Under the pieces are notes generated by a model, which ran no database searches, had not been told where the DNA came from, and saw only the letters and a list, made by a program, of their open reading frames with translations. A program made the position numbers and the translations under genes. Below, in pieces: positions 25,842 through 34,164 of a stretch of 64,000 nucleotides of DNA; position 1 is the first letter of the stretch; the number at the start of each line of letters is the position of its first letter. The stretch comes from Burkholderiales bacterium (lineage in GTDB: Bacteria > Pseudomonadota > Gammaproteobacteria > Burkholderiales > Eutrophovitaceae). Location of the stretch: assembly GCA_035560005.1 (NCBI GenBank), contig DATMAN010000027.1, positions 62,001 through 126,000 on the forward strand. The letters are read 5' to 3'.

Positions 25842-26525
25842 ATGCCTTCTTCAAGAATCGCCTTTCTGGCGGGATTGCGCGACGTTGTCCCCTTGCTCGT
25901 AGGCGCCGCCCCGTTCGGAGTCATCTACGGCGTGCTGGCCGTGGAGGCCGGCATTGCACCGGCTGCGGCGCAATTCATGTCTCTGGTCGTGTTCGCCGGC
26001 TCGGCGCAACTCATCGCGGTGCAGCTCACGAGCGCCGGGGCGTCGGGCGTTGTGATCGTGCTGAGCGTGTTCATCGTCAACCTGCGCCACGCCCTGTACA
26101 GCGCCTCCCTCGCGCCCCACACCAGGGCGCTGCCGCGCAGCTGGAAGTGGCTGCTGTCGTACCTGCTGACCGACGAGGCGTACGCCGTCGCGATCAATCG
26201 CTACCGAGAGCAGGCCGATCAGTCTAACAACCACTGGTATTTTCTCGGTGCAGGGCTTGCGCTCTGGACCACGTGGCAGGTCGCGACCGCGGCCGGAATC
26301 GTTCTCGGCACCGAGATTCCCGCCGGCTGGTCGCTCGATTTTGCCCTTCCGCTCACGTTTATCGCCATCGTGGCGCCCGGGCTCAGGACAAGAGCCGATC
26401 TCGCGGCGGCACTGGTCGGCGGGATAGTGGCGCTGCTCGCTTGGGCCTTGCCCTACAAGCTGGGGTTGATCGCTGCGGCTTTGGCGGGTATTACGGCCGG
26501 CCTTTTGGTCGCGAGGCGCGGATGA
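25842..26525 (+). CDS. azlC: AzlC-family branched-chain amino acid exporter subunit
   Basis: A 227-residue integral membrane protein with about seven hydrophobic segments. GLRDVVPLLVGAAPFGVIYGVLAVEAG and FAGSAQLIAVQL are AzlC signatures, and VNLRHALYSASLAPH is the conserved loop. AzlC pairs with AzlD to export branched-chain amino acids or analogues. ATG 25842 was chosen; a TTG at 25818 in the same frame is an alternative. The next gene is azlD with an ATGA overlap, the usual arrangement. A Fur-box-like site directly upstream would make this pair iron-regulated, which is unusual for azlCD. Confidence 0.9.
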   Translation: MPSSRIAFLAGLRDVVPLLVGAAPFGVIYGVLAVEAGIAPAAAQFMSLVVFAGSAQLIAVQLTSAGASGVVIVLSVFIVNLRHALYSASLAPHTRALPRSWKWLLSYLLTDEAYAVAINRYREQADQSNNHWYFLGAGLALWTTWQVATAAGIVLGTEIPAGWSLDFALPLTFIAIVAPGLRTRADLAAALVGGIVALLAWALPYKLGLIAAALAGITAGLLVARRG

Positions 26526-26839
26526 CCGAGCTATGGATGGCGCTGCTCGCAGGTGGGGCGCTGACCTTCCTGAGCCGGCTGTCGTTCATTTCGCTGCTCG
26601 CCGGCCGCGAGATTCCGCCGCTTGCCATGCAGGCGCTGCGTTTCGTACCACCCGCGGTGTTGAGCGCGATCGTCTTTCCCGAGCTGCTGATGCGTAACGG
26701 CACGCTGGACGCCGCGCCCGACAACCCGCGCCTGATCGCGGGCTGCATTGCGATCTTCGTGGCGTGGAAATTCAGACGGATCCTTCCCACGATCGCTGCG
26801 GGGATGGTGAGTCTGTGGCTGCTTCTGTCGCTTGCCTGA
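26522..26839 (+). CDS. azlD: AzlD-family small membrane partner of AzlC
   Basis: A 105-residue protein with four hydrophobic segments, including LLAGGALTFLSRLSFISLL and ALRFVPPAVLSAIVFPELL, the AzlD core with its PPAVLSA motif. It forms the export complex with AzlC. The start ATG at 26522 overlaps the azlC stop, so the two are coupled. The gene ends three bases from the regA stop codon on the opposite strand, so transcripts of the two operons must overlap or terminate within coding DNA. Confidence 0.9.
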   Translation: MTELWMALLAGGALTFLSRLSFISLLAGREIPPLAMQALRFVPPAVLSAIVFPELLMRNGTLDAAPDNPRLIAGCIAIFVAWKFRRILPTIAAGMVSLWLLLSLA

Positions 26840-26842
26840 AGC

Positions 26843-27370
26843 TCACATCCTGATTGGTTTCTTGGCGAGTTTTCGCTGCAGCGTTCTGCGGTGCATCTTC
26901 AGCGCGCGCGCGGTGGCGGAGATGTTCCCGCCATGTTCGGCCAGTACGCGCTGAATATGCTCCCATTCCAGGCGCGCGAGAGAGGGTGGATCGGCAAGCG
27001 GCACATGCGCATCGCCCGCTTCGCGGCACAGCGCCTCGAGGATCTGATCCGCATCCGCCGGCTTGGCGAGGTAGTGCACGGCGCCCAGTTTGATCGCTTC
27101 GACCGCGGTGGCGATGCTGGCGTATCCGGTCAGCACGATCGTGCGCGTGCGCGGCAACGCGGCTTTCAGCCGCGACACCACTACCAGCCCTGAATCGCCG
27201 GGGAGTTTGAGATCGACGATTGCATAGGTGGGCCGCACACGCATGGCGAGCTCCAGCGCCTGCTTGGCCGATGTCGCCAATGACACGTTGTACCCCCGCC
27301 GAACGAGAGACCGGCCGAGGACCGCGCCGAATGTGTCGTCGTCCTCCACGAGCAGAACGGTGCAGCTCAT
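26843..27370 (-). CDS. regA: RegA/PrrA/ActR-type redox response regulator
   Basis: A 175-residue two-domain regulator. The receiver has acidic residues in LVEDDD, phospho-acceptor D53 in IVDLKLPGDSG and K103 in YLAKP. The C-terminal Fis-type helix-turn-helix (GGNISATARALKMHRRTLQRKLAKK) is almost the invariant RegA/PrrA/ActR DNA-binding motif. It controls genes of respiration, carbon and nitrogen metabolism according to redox state in related bacteria. Its ATG overlaps the regB stop (ATGA, 27367-27370). Confidence 0.93.
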   Translation of the reverse strand: MSCTVLLVEDDDTFGAVLGRSLVRRGYNVSLATSAKQALELAMRVRPTYAIVDLKLPGDSGLVVVSRLKAALPRTRTIVLTGYASIATAVEAIKLGAVHYLAKPADADQILEALCREAGDAHVPLADPPSLARLEWEHIQRVLAEHGGNISATARALKMHRRTLQRKLAKKPIRM

Positions 27371-28635
27371 GCCGCACCTCTGGCCGTGGTCGGCAGCGTT
27401 ACGCGCGTGGTGGCACCGCCTTGCGCACGGTTCCCGAGGTCAACGCGGCCACCCAGTCGTTCGACAGCGGCCTTCGCAAGCAGCAGCCCGAGCCCAAGTC
27501 CCCGTCCTGGCTTTTCCGTATAGGGCACCACACCGGCCATCCGTCTGGCTTCGTCCGACATCCCAGGCCCTTCGTCTCGGATCTCGATCGTCACTTCGCG
27601 CGCTGACCAGTCGCACACCACCTCAATAGGCTCCGCCGAGGCGTCGGCAGCGTTGTTCAGCAGGCTTACCAGCGCCTGGACGGTCGTCTCCTCCACCATG
27701 ACGGCCGGCGCCTCACCATCTCCTGCGATACGCACAGTCAGACGAGACGCGGGGCGAAGGATGCTCCATCGGTTTTCCGCCTCAGCGATCAGTTCGCGCA
27801 AAGCGATCAGCCGGACGCTCTCGGCCCGAGCGCTTCCTGCGCGACCGACCAGGCTGGTCACGATCCGTTTGCAGGCTTCCACCTGTTCGCGCAAGGCGCG
27901 CAAGTCTTCGACGAGGCGGGAACCTTCAGGACGTTCCCGCTCCATGTCCTTGACGATCACCGCCATGGTCGACAGCGGTGTGCCCAGCTCGTGTGCCGCA
28001 CCGGCAGCAAACGTACCCAGCGCCACCAGCTGCCGATCACGCAACGCCCGTTCTCGTGCCGTCGCAACCTCGCGATCCCTTGCCCTCAGCGACTCCGCCA
28101 TGCTTGCGACGAAGGACGCGATCAGCGCGGCGCTCAGCAAGAAGTTCAGCCACATGCCCAGCACGTGGAGCCCGAATGCGTCCGAGTGCCGCGCATGATC
28201 GTCACCGAGCGGCTGGTACCAGAAGAGCAGAACGGTGTACGCAGCAACCGTCAGGATGGTCATGGTCCATGCGTAGCGCATGGGCAGCGCTGTGGCCGCG
28301 ATCGTGAGCGGAAGAAGATAGAGCGACACGAAGGGGTTGGCTGCCCCGCCCGTCAAGTACAACGCCACGCTCAGAAGCACGACATCGACCGAGAGCTGCC
28401 CGAACACCTCCGGATCGCTCGCGGGCCGACGATCCCGCAGCCGCCAGGCGGTGAGCGCGTTGAAGGCGGCAAACGCTCCTGTGATCGCTGCAAGTGCAGC
28501 AAGCGGGAGTTCGATGTCTAGCACAAAGGCGGCGATCAGCACCGCCACGAGCTGGCCGGCGATGCTTACGTTGCGCAGCCAGAACAACCTGCCGAGACGG
28601 GCCTCGGCAGACACTGCAAGCATGCGGTCCGGCAT
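27367..28635 (-). CDS. regB: RegB/PrrB/ActS-type redox sensor kinase
   Basis: A 422-residue histidine kinase. About six transmembrane segments fill residues 20-180, with the quinone-binding motif GGAANPF at 96-102 (family GGxxNPF). The H-box is AAGAAHELGTP with H215, and C255 in EACKRIV corresponds in position to the redox-active cysteine of RegB. The ATPase part has NNAADAS (N-box), DEGPGM (G1) and GRGLGLGL (G2). It senses the ubiquinone pool and phosphorylates or dephosphorylates RegA. ATG 28635 was chosen for GGAGACCAGG just upstream; a longer frame exists to 28848 without support. Confidence 0.92.
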   Translation of the reverse strand: MPDRMLAVSAEARLGRLFWLRNVSIAGQLVAVLIAAFVLDIELPLAALAAITGAFAAFNALTAWRLRDRRPASDPEVFGQLSVDVVLLSVALYLTGGAANPFVSLYLLPLTIAATALPMRYAWTMTILTVAAYTVLLFWYQPLGDDHARHSDAFGLHVLGMWLNFLLSAALIASFVASMAESLRARDREVATARERALRDRQLVALGTFAAGAAHELGTPLSTMAVIVKDMERERPEGSRLVEDLRALREQVEACKRIVTSLVGRAGSARAESVRLIALRELIAEAENRWSILRPASRLTVRIAGDGEAPAVMVEETTVQALVSLLNNAADASAEPIEVVCDWSAREVTIEIRDEGPGMSDEARRMAGVVPYTEKPGRGLGLGLLLAKAAVERLGGRVDLGNRAQGGATTRVTLPTTARGAA

Positions 28636-28692
28636 CCTGGTCTCCAGTAGCGAAAGTTGGAATTCTACGGTGCGCACGCGCCGCGCCCGCGG

Positions 28693-28709
28693 TGCGACAA
28701 AGTGTCGCA
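28693..28709. promoter_or_regulatory. RegA/PrrA-box-like palindrome
   Basis: TGCGAC-AAAGT-GTCGCA: perfect 6-bp arms spaced by 5 bases, in the 134-base spacer between regB (minus) and the outer-membrane protein gene (plus). The known PrrA/RegA/RegR consensus is of the form GCGNC-spacer-GNCGC. The site matches it and is placed to control both genes. Confidence 0.6.
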
Positions 28710-28769
28710 TTCCCTCGGCGGCACACCTTCGCCTAGCATTCGCAAAGCTTTTCCACCCGTGAGCTCGCG

Positions 28770-29714
28770 ATGCGACCGATTTGGTGGTTTCTCGCCGCGT
28801 GTCTTGCCGGCAGAGCTGCCCCCGCAGCGGCCGGCTGTGGCACTGCATTCTGCTCGCTCAGCACGGATTGGAGCATTCAGGGCGCCTGGACCGATCCGGG
28901 CAGTCGCGTTGATCTGCGCTACGAGTTCATCGACCAGAATCAACCGCGCACAGGCACTCGCAACATCTCCGTCGGAGACATCCCTCAGCACCACGATGAG
29001 ATCCGCACCATCAATCGCAACTGGATCGTTGGATTCGAGCATACCTTCGGGCCCAACTGGAGCACCGGCTTGCAACTGCCCATAGCGAGCCGCAGCCATT
29101 CGCACATCCACAACCACCATGGGGCACAGCTGTTCGAGGCCTGGAACTTCACGGAAGTCGGCGATGCGAGGATCGTCGGCCGCTATCGCTTCGCGCCCGA
29201 GCTGCCGGATTCCGGCGCTTTCGGTTTGCAGTTCGGCTTGAAGCTGCCCACCGGCAAACACAACGTCAAGAACACGCAGGAAGACTTAGCGGAGCGGTCG
29301 CTGCAACCGGGCTCCGGTACCGTCGATGCGATTCTCGGCGGATTTTTCTCTGGTCAGCTGGGAGACGATGCACTCTGGTTCACGGATGCAACATGGACCT
29401 CCGCGCTCGCCGAGCGGGACAACTATAAACCTGGCAAGCGGGTCGTGGTTATCCTGGGGGCTACGCTTCCCTGGACCACCCACCGCGCCTTTCTGCTCCA
29501 GTTCTATGCTCAGTGGAAGGACCGCGACTCGGGCTCGGAGGCAGACCCGGAGAATACCGGTGGCGCCTATCTGCATGTCTCTCCGGGCGTGAGCTTCGAG
29601 GGCCGCAGGACACAGATCTACAGCTTTGTGCAGCTTCCCCTGTATCAGCGGGTGAATGGAGTCCAGCTCGTCGCAGACTGGGCTCTTGTCGCGGGCTTGA
29701 GCCGCAGATTCTGA
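28770..29714 (+). CDS. Outer-membrane beta-barrel protein next to regBA
   Basis: A 314-residue protein with a signal peptide (residues 1-21, cleavage near APAAAG). The mature start CGTAFCSLSTDWSIQGAW has two cysteines, and alternating beta-strand segments end in a terminal Phe (GLSRRF), as in outer-membrane barrels. Segments such as GLQFGLKLPTGKHN recall the transporter/MetA-like outer-membrane family. A His-rich loop (HSHIHNHHG, about residues 110-118) could bind metal. It is divergent from regB and shares the palindrome at 28693. The cargo is unknown. Confidence 0.72.
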   Translation: MRPIWWFLAACLAGRAAPAAAGCGTAFCSLSTDWSIQGAWTDPGSRVDLRYEFIDQNQPRTGTRNISVGDIPQHHDEIRTINRNWIVGFEHTFGPNWSTGLQLPIASRSHSHIHNHHGAQLFEAWNFTEVGDARIVGRYRFAPELPDSGAFGLQFGLKLPTGKHNVKNTQEDLAERSLQPGSGTVDAILGGFFSGQLGDDALWFTDATWTSALAERDNYKPGKRVVVILGATLPWTTHRAFLLQFYAQWKDRDSGSEADPENTGGAYLHVSPGVSFEGRRTQIYSFVQLPLYQRVNGVQLVADWALVAGLSRRF

Positions 29715-29799
29715 CGCGGGTACATCCCGCACCTACGCGTGCCATGGGCCGCTCGTGGCGATTCGCGCCAGCTGCGCTGCACGCGATGTCCTGTGTCGA

Positions 29800-29828
29800 T
29801 TGCAGGTGTCGGCCATTGGTCCTAAAAT
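29800..29828 (+). promoter_or_regulatory. Candidate sigma-70 promoter of prfC
   Basis: TTGCAG (29800-29805), a 17-base spacer and TAAAAT (29823-29828). It lies about 120 bases before the prfC ATG. A GCCGCC-TTC-GGCGGC hairpin at 29858-29872 lies in the leader. Confidence 0.5.
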
Positions 29829-29946
29829 GCCGCGCGCCATGTAGATCGCCTTCCATCGCCGCCTTCGGCGGCACCCGCGGCCCCTGGTGTTTCCGGGGGA
29901 TTCCCCAATCGCGGCCTCACGTGCCGCCGTAGCCAGTAGTACCGTC

Positions 29947-31584
29947 ATGGATCGATTCAATCCGCCCTTGTCTCCGGAAGTCGCCCGGCGCCGGACGTTC
30001 GCCATCATCTCTCATCCGGATGCCGGCAAGACCACGCTCACCGAGAAGCTGCTGCTGTTCGGTGGCGCCATCCAGGCAGCGGGTACCGTGAAAGCCAGAA
30101 AGAGCGGCCGCTACGCGACCTCGGACTGGATGGCGATTGAAAAGGAGCGCGGCATCTCGGTAGCCAGCTCGGTCATGCAGTTCGAATACAAGGACTGCGT
30201 CATCAATCTGCTCGACACGCCGGGCCACCGCGACTTCTCGGAAGACACCTACCGCGTGCTGACCGCGGTGGATGCCGCGCTCATGGTGATCGATTGCACC
30301 AAAGGCGTGGAGCCGCAGACCGTCAAGCTGCTCGAGGTGTGCCGCCGCCGCAACACGCCGATCATCACGTTCATCAACAAGCTGGACCGGGAGGGCCGCC
30401 ATCCCTTCGAACTGATCGACGAGATCGAAGAAGTGCTCAAGATCCACTGCGTGCCGGTCACCTGGCCGATCGGCATGGGCAAGCGCCTCGCCGGGATCTA
30501 CGATCTGGGAGCCGATCGCATCTTGCTCTACCCCGGCGCAGGGGCGGCGGACGAGCGCGCGGTCGAGGACGTTCCGGGGCTCGGCGGCGACGCGCTGCAG
30601 ACCCGGTTTTGCGCCGAGATCGCCGATGCGCGCGAGGAGATCGCGCTGCTGCGCGCCGAAGGCCGCGCATTCGACCGCGAACATTTCCTGGAGGGAGAGT
30701 TGACCCCGGTGTTGTTCGGCTCGGCAATGAACAATTTCGGCGTTGACCGGGTGCTGGACACACTGGTTTCGCAGGCGCCCGCTCCGCGTCCACGCGCGAC
30801 CCTGCAACGCGAAGTCCATCCGGACGAGCCTCGCTTCTCCGCGTTCGTCTTCAAGATCCAGGCCAACATGGACCCGCAGCACCGCGACCGCATCGCTTTC
30901 CTGCGCGTATGTTCAGGCCGTTTCGAGCGTGGCATGCGCCTCTTGCACGTGCGCTCGGGAAAAGAGCTGCGCGCCAACCAGGTCGTGAGCTTTCTGTCCC
31001 AGCGCCGGGAGACCGTGGAGGACGCCTGGCCTGGGGACATCATCGGCTTGATGAACCACGGCAGCATCGACATCGGCGACACCTTCACCGAGGGCGAAAC
31101 GCTGTCGTTTCTCGGCATACCCTATTTCGCGCCCGAGCTGTTCCAGGCGGTGACGCTGCGCGACCCGCTCAGGAGCAAGCAGCTGCAGAAGGGGTTGCAG
31201 CAACTCGGCGAGGAAGGTGCGATCCAGGTCTTTCGCCCGCTGCTCGGCAACGAAGTCATTCTCGGCGCGGTCGGCGCGTTGCAGTTCGATGTCGTTGTGC
31301 ATCGCCTCAGGACAGAGTACGGGGTGCAGGCCACGACCCGGCCGCTGTCCCTGTATGGCGCACGCTGGATCACTTCGCGCAATCCCTCGAAGCTCGCCCA
31401 ATTCCGTGAGAAGCTCGCGGCGAACCTGGCGATCGACGCCTCGGGCAGTCTCGCCTACTTGGCTACCTCCCGCCCCAACCTCGAACTGACCATGGAACGT
31501 TGGCCGGAGATCGCGTTCCACGACGTCCGCGAGCACGCCGGACAGCCGGCCGGCGCTGCGACGGAGGGTCCGGGCCGCGCCTGA
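29947..31584 (+). CDS. prfC: Peptide chain release factor 3
   Basis: A 545-residue translational GTPase. G1 [10 protein letters not shown] is at residues 21-30, DTPGH and NKLD are the G3 and G4 motifs, and the RF3-specific region LLYPGAG and C-terminal LRTEYGVQA are present. RF3 recycles RF1/RF2 from the ribosome after termination. ATG 29947 gives the usual opening; a frame extension to 29887 is not supported. The family end is normally near [12 protein letters not shown]; here 14 extra residues ([15 protein letters not shown]) precede the stop. Immediately beyond lies a truncated DsrE gene on the other strand, so the extension may have been acquired at a rearrangement joint. Confidence 0.94.
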   Translation: MDRFNPPLSPEVARRRTFAIISHPDAGKTTLTEKLLLFGGAIQAAGTVKARKSGRYATSDWMAIEKERGISVASSVMQFEYKDCVINLLDTPGHRDFSEDTYRVLTAVDAALMVIDCTKGVEPQTVKLLEVCRRRNTPIITFINKLDREGRHPFELIDEIEEVLKIHCVPVTWPIGMGKRLAGIYDLGADRILLYPGAGAADERAVEDVPGLGGDALQTRFCAEIADAREEIALLRAEGRAFDREHFLEGELTPVLFGSAMNNFGVDRVLDTLVSQAPAPRPRATLQREVHPDEPRFSAFVFKIQANMDPQHRDRIAFLRVCSGRFERGMRLLHVRSGKELRANQVVSFLSQRRETVEDAWPGDIIGLMNHGSIDIGDTFTEGETLSFLGIPYFAPELFQAVTLRDPLRSKQLQKGLQQLGEEGAIQVFRPLLGNEVILGAVGALQFDVVVHRLRTEYGVQATTRPLSLYGARWITSRNPSKLAQFREKLAANLAIDASGSLAYLATSRPNLELTMERWPEIAFHDVREHAGQPAGAATEGPGRA

Positions 31585-31648
31585 GAAGGGCGTTGAAGCT
31601 GCGCTCCGATCCGTAGGGCGGATCGTTAAGGATGAATAGCGCCTTCAT
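31585..31648 (-). pseudogene. 5' fragment of a DsrE/YchN-family gene
   Basis: ATG 31648 on the minus strand opens MKALFILNDPPYGSERSFNA. This matches the start of DsrE-family sulfur-relay proteins (E. coli YchN has APYGSESLFNSLRLA at the same place). After about 21 codons the similarity stops near 31586, exactly where the prfC stop codon begins on the other strand. The remaining ~100 codons are missing. The CGATCCG-TAGGG-CGGATCG palindrome at 31607-31625 lies in this fragment and could also end prfC transcripts. Confidence 0.65.
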
Positions 31649-32060
31649 GTCGATCGCGATGAGTGACGGCGTTGTCCGTCACCGGCAGAAAAGGAATCAT
31701 GAGCAGGCCGTGCAGTTTCAGCGACCGTCGCGGGTTCTCCAGCCCGTTCACGCCGATCTGCATCGCGCGATGGCCGAGGCGCGGTTGAGCGCGGTTGCTG
31801 CCGAACAGCCGGTCCCAAACCGAGCGGTTGAACCCGTAGTTGCCGTTGGTTTCTCGCGGGTCCTTTGAGTGATGCACGCGGTGCATGTCGGGCGTGACGA
31901 TGAGCCAGCGCAGTATCCTGTCCGGCCCCGCGGGCAGGCTCGCATTGGCGTGGTTGAACACTGCGGCGCCGTCCAACACCACCTCGAAGATCATCACCGC
32001 CTGCGCCGTCGGGCCGAAAGCAAAGATCACCGCCGCCTTGACGAGCATCGACGGGGGCGA
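31626..32060 (-). pseudogene. 3' fragment of a sterol desaturase/fatty acid hydroxylase gene
   Basis: About 145 codons of the C-terminal half of a fatty-acid-hydroxylase superfamily protein. AVMIFEVVLDGAAVFNHAN and TPDMHRVHHSKDPRETNGNYG contain two of the family's histidine clusters (FNHAN, HRVHHS) that bind the di-iron centre. Upstream of SPPSMLVKAAVIF the frame meets a stop at 32061-32063, and sequence on that side belongs to a rhodanese gene in the other orientation. The first half with its histidine cluster and membrane helices is therefore absent. A short peptide could start at ATG 32048 but would not be functional. Confidence 0.72.
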
Positions 32061-32287
32061 TCAACATTCCGCTGCCGGAGCTGCAAAAACGGCTCGGCGA
32101 TCTGTCCAAGCGCAAGGAGATCGTCGCCTACTGCCGAGGGCCTCATTGCCTGATGGCGTTCAGCGCCGTGAAGACATTGCGCAGCAAGGGCTACAAGGCG
32201 CGCAGACTGGAGACCGGACTGCCGGAGTGGAAGAGCGCCGGCTTGCCGGTCGAGGCAACCGGCCCGGCCCCGCTCCATCGAGCTTGA
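32051..32287 (+). pseudogene. 3' fragment of a rhodanese-domain gene
   Basis: An open frame without a start codon: GAINIPLPELQKRLGDLS, then EIVAYCRGPHCLMAFSAV with the catalytic-loop cysteine, then LRSKGYKARRLETGLPEWKSAGLPVE and TGA at 32285-32287. This is the C-terminal two-thirds of a rhodanese domain of the kind often fused behind an ArsR-type HTH. Similarity begins with the GAINIPL that normally follows a GHIP motif; the upstream stop TGA at 32039 and the antisense desaturase fragment replace the N-terminal part. The joint is near 32051-32060. Confidence 0.75.
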
Positions 32288-32376
32288 GCAGGCGGGCAAA
32301 CAACCGGCGTGAGTTCTCCGGGTCTTGCCCTCCGGCGGTCCTCGAGCGTGCCCCGCGGCAAGCGCGGGAGCACCCG

Positions 32377-32766
32377 TTACCTGGGCTTGCCGCTGCCGTG
32401 CTTGACGAACGGAAAGATCTGGGTATAGCCGAGGATGTCGGTGATCAGCAGCACGATGAAGATCACCAGCAAAAAGCCAAGCACGCTCACTCCGCCGGCG
32501 GGCGCGCTCTCGATCTTGTGCGCCAGCGTCGAGACTTCCTCGTCGGAGAGCGCCGCCACCCGTTCTTCGGCTGCCCGGGGATCCACGCCGAGTTCCTGCA
32601 TCTTCGCCCGCACTTCGGCCCGTCGCAGCGTCTCCAGCACAAAGCTCCGGTCGGCGGTTGCGTCGCGCGCCGCGACGATCTGCTCGGTCGTGATCAGGCC
32701 CGCGGCCTGCACCTGGCCCAGCAACGCCATCCACACAACCAGAAACCCCGCAAGCAGTCTTTTCAC
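32377..32766 (-). CDS. PA2779-family protein
   Basis: A 129-residue protein, GTG start at 32766 preceded by AGGGAG. It has an N-terminal signal or anchor (LLAGFLVVWMALLGQVQA), a central region RRAEVRAKMQELGVDPRAAEERVAALSDEEV, and a C-terminal membrane helix (GFLLVIFIVLLITDILGY). This matches the PA2779 family, whose members usually sit beside a PA2778-type cysteine-peptidase protein. No such partner is here, though the neighbouring DNA shows deletions. The function is unknown; the product is probably inner-membrane anchored. Confidence 0.75.
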   Translation of the reverse strand: MKRLLAGFLVVWMALLGQVQAAGLITTEQIVAARDATADRSFVLETLRRAEVRAKMQELGVDPRAAEERVAALSDEEVSTLAHKIESAPAGGVSVLGFLLVIFIVLLITDILGYTQIFPFVKHGSGKPR

Positions 32767-32863
32767 TTTTCGATCTCCCTGGTAAAGAGCGGTTGAGTCA
32801 CGCAGGCCGCGCAGATCGCAGACAAGAGTCGTCGATGCCCGTTGCTCTTCATGTCCCCTCTGG

Positions 32864-34081
32864 CTAGGCCGTTTTCTTGAGTTTCGTGTTCTTCCGGATG
32901 AAGTCCGCCATGCGTTCCACGCCTTTGTGGATGGCCTCGTTGGAAGCGGCATAGCTGAAGCGCAGGTGCTGGCCTTCATTGGGCACGCGGGGACCGAAGT
33001 GGATGTCGGCCAGCACCGCCACACCGGCTTCGTTGAGCAGCCGCTTGCGGAACTCCTCTGAGTCCTTGGCGCCGATCATGGCGCAGGCCTCGCTGATATT
33101 CGGCCACACGTAGAACGCGCCGCCCGGCGATTTGCAAGTCACGCCCGGCACCTCGTTCAGCAGCCTTACGATCAGGCTGCGCCGCTCGCAGAAGCTCTCG
33201 CGCATTCTCTTGGCATCGTCCTGCGGGCCGGTGAGCGCTTCCACCGCCGCCCACTGGCTGATCTGAGAAGCGCAGGAATCGGTGTTGGTGACCCAGCGCG
33301 TGAACACCGGTGCAAGCATCTGGTTCGCGGCGAATCCCAGCCGCCAGCCGGTCATGGCCCAGGTCTTGGAAGCGCCATCGCAAATGATCGTGCGCTCCTG
33401 CATGCCGGCAAAATGCGTGAGCGACACGAATTCGCCCTCATAGCACAGCTGCGAATAGATCTCGTCCGCGAACACCCAGACCTGGGGATGCTTGCGCAGG
33501 ATTTCGGCGATCGCCGCCATGTCGTGCTTGGGAATGATGCCGCCGGTCGGATTCTGCGGAGAGTTCAGAATCAGCAGCTTGGTCTTCGGCGTGATCTTCG
33601 ACTCCAGCTCGTTCGGATCGAAGCTGAAATTGCGCGCCTCGTGCAGGTGGACGGCAACCGGTACCGCACCCATGGCGCGAATCTGCGATTCGTAGATCGG
33701 GAAGCCGGGATTGGGGTAGATCACTTCGTCGCCGCTCCCGTGGTCGGTGGTGGCGAGAATCGAATACATGATGAAAGGCTTGGCGCCGGCTCCGACCACC
33801 ACGTCGTCGGCATCGATCTGGATGCCGCGGGTATGGCTCAGGTACTTCGCTGCCGCTTCGCGCAGTTCGAAAATGCCGGCTGAAGGCGTATAACCGTGCC
33901 TGCCCGCGTGAATCGCCTCGACCGCGGCTTCCTGGATATTCTTCGGCGTGTGGAAGTCCGGCTGACCGATGCAGAACGAGATGATGTCCTTGCCCGCGCG
34001 AAGCAGGTCGCTCACCTCGGCCAGCACGACGAAAGCGTTCTCGGTGCCCAGCTCGTTGGACCGGCGCGATATCGAAGGCAT
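32864..34081 (-). CDS. Class I/II PLP-dependent aminotransferase (AspC/AlaT-like)
   Basis: A 405-residue fold-type I aminotransferase. SPQNPTGG and FADEIYSQLCY bracket the PLP aspartate, and the Schiff-base lysine K239 lies in GASKTWAMTGWRLGF; HLRFSYAAS carries the carboxylate-binding arginine. It is probably an aspartate-, alanine- or aromatic-type transaminase. ATG 34081 opens MPSISRRSNELG, a usual start; the same frame is open from an ATG at 34150, which would translate through the hairpin at 34113-34140. A sigma-70-like promoter and an intrinsic terminator precede the gene, suggesting controlled read-through. Confidence 0.9.
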   Translation of the reverse strand: MPSISRRSNELGTENAFVVLAEVSDLLRAGKDIISFCIGQPDFHTPKNIQEAAVEAIHAGRHGYTPSAGIFELREAAAKYLSHTRGIQIDADDVVVGAGAKPFIMYSILATTDHGSGDEVIYPNPGFPIYESQIRAMGAVPVAVHLHEARNFSFDPNELESKITPKTKLLILNSPQNPTGGIIPKHDMAAIAEILRKHPQVWVFADEIYSQLCYEGEFVSLTHFAGMQERTIICDGASKTWAMTGWRLGFAANQMLAPVFTRWVTNTDSCASQISQWAAVEALTGPQDDAKRMRESFCERRSLIVRLLNEVPGVTCKSPGGAFYVWPNISEACAMIGAKDSEEFRKRLLNEAGVAVLADIHFGPRVPNEGQHLRFSYAASNEAIHKGVERMADFIRKNTKLKKTA

Positions 34082-34106
34082 GATTCCGATTGCTCCCCCG
34101 GGAATT

Positions 34107-34140
34107 GAAAAAGGCGGGATTCGCGGCTCCGCGACCCGCC
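34107..34140 (-). terminator. Intrinsic terminator in the aminotransferase leader (attenuator candidate)
   Basis: On the minus strand GGCGGG-T-CGCGG-AG-CCGCG-AAT-CCCGCC is followed by TTTTTC: an 11-bp two-part stem and a U-run, 26 bases before the ATG at 34081. It is the best intrinsic-terminator-shaped signal seen in the window, and it lies between a promoter and the gene it should serve. Confidence 0.7.
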
Positions 34141-34164
34141 CGTAAGTCATTAATAGTGCTTAGC

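Noticed and set aside
31607..31625. CGATCCG-TAGGG-CGGATCG hairpin as a dedicated prfC terminator
   Set aside because: It lies in codons of the DsrE fragment and has no U-run, so its symmetry may come from the coding sequence; kept only as a note in that entry.
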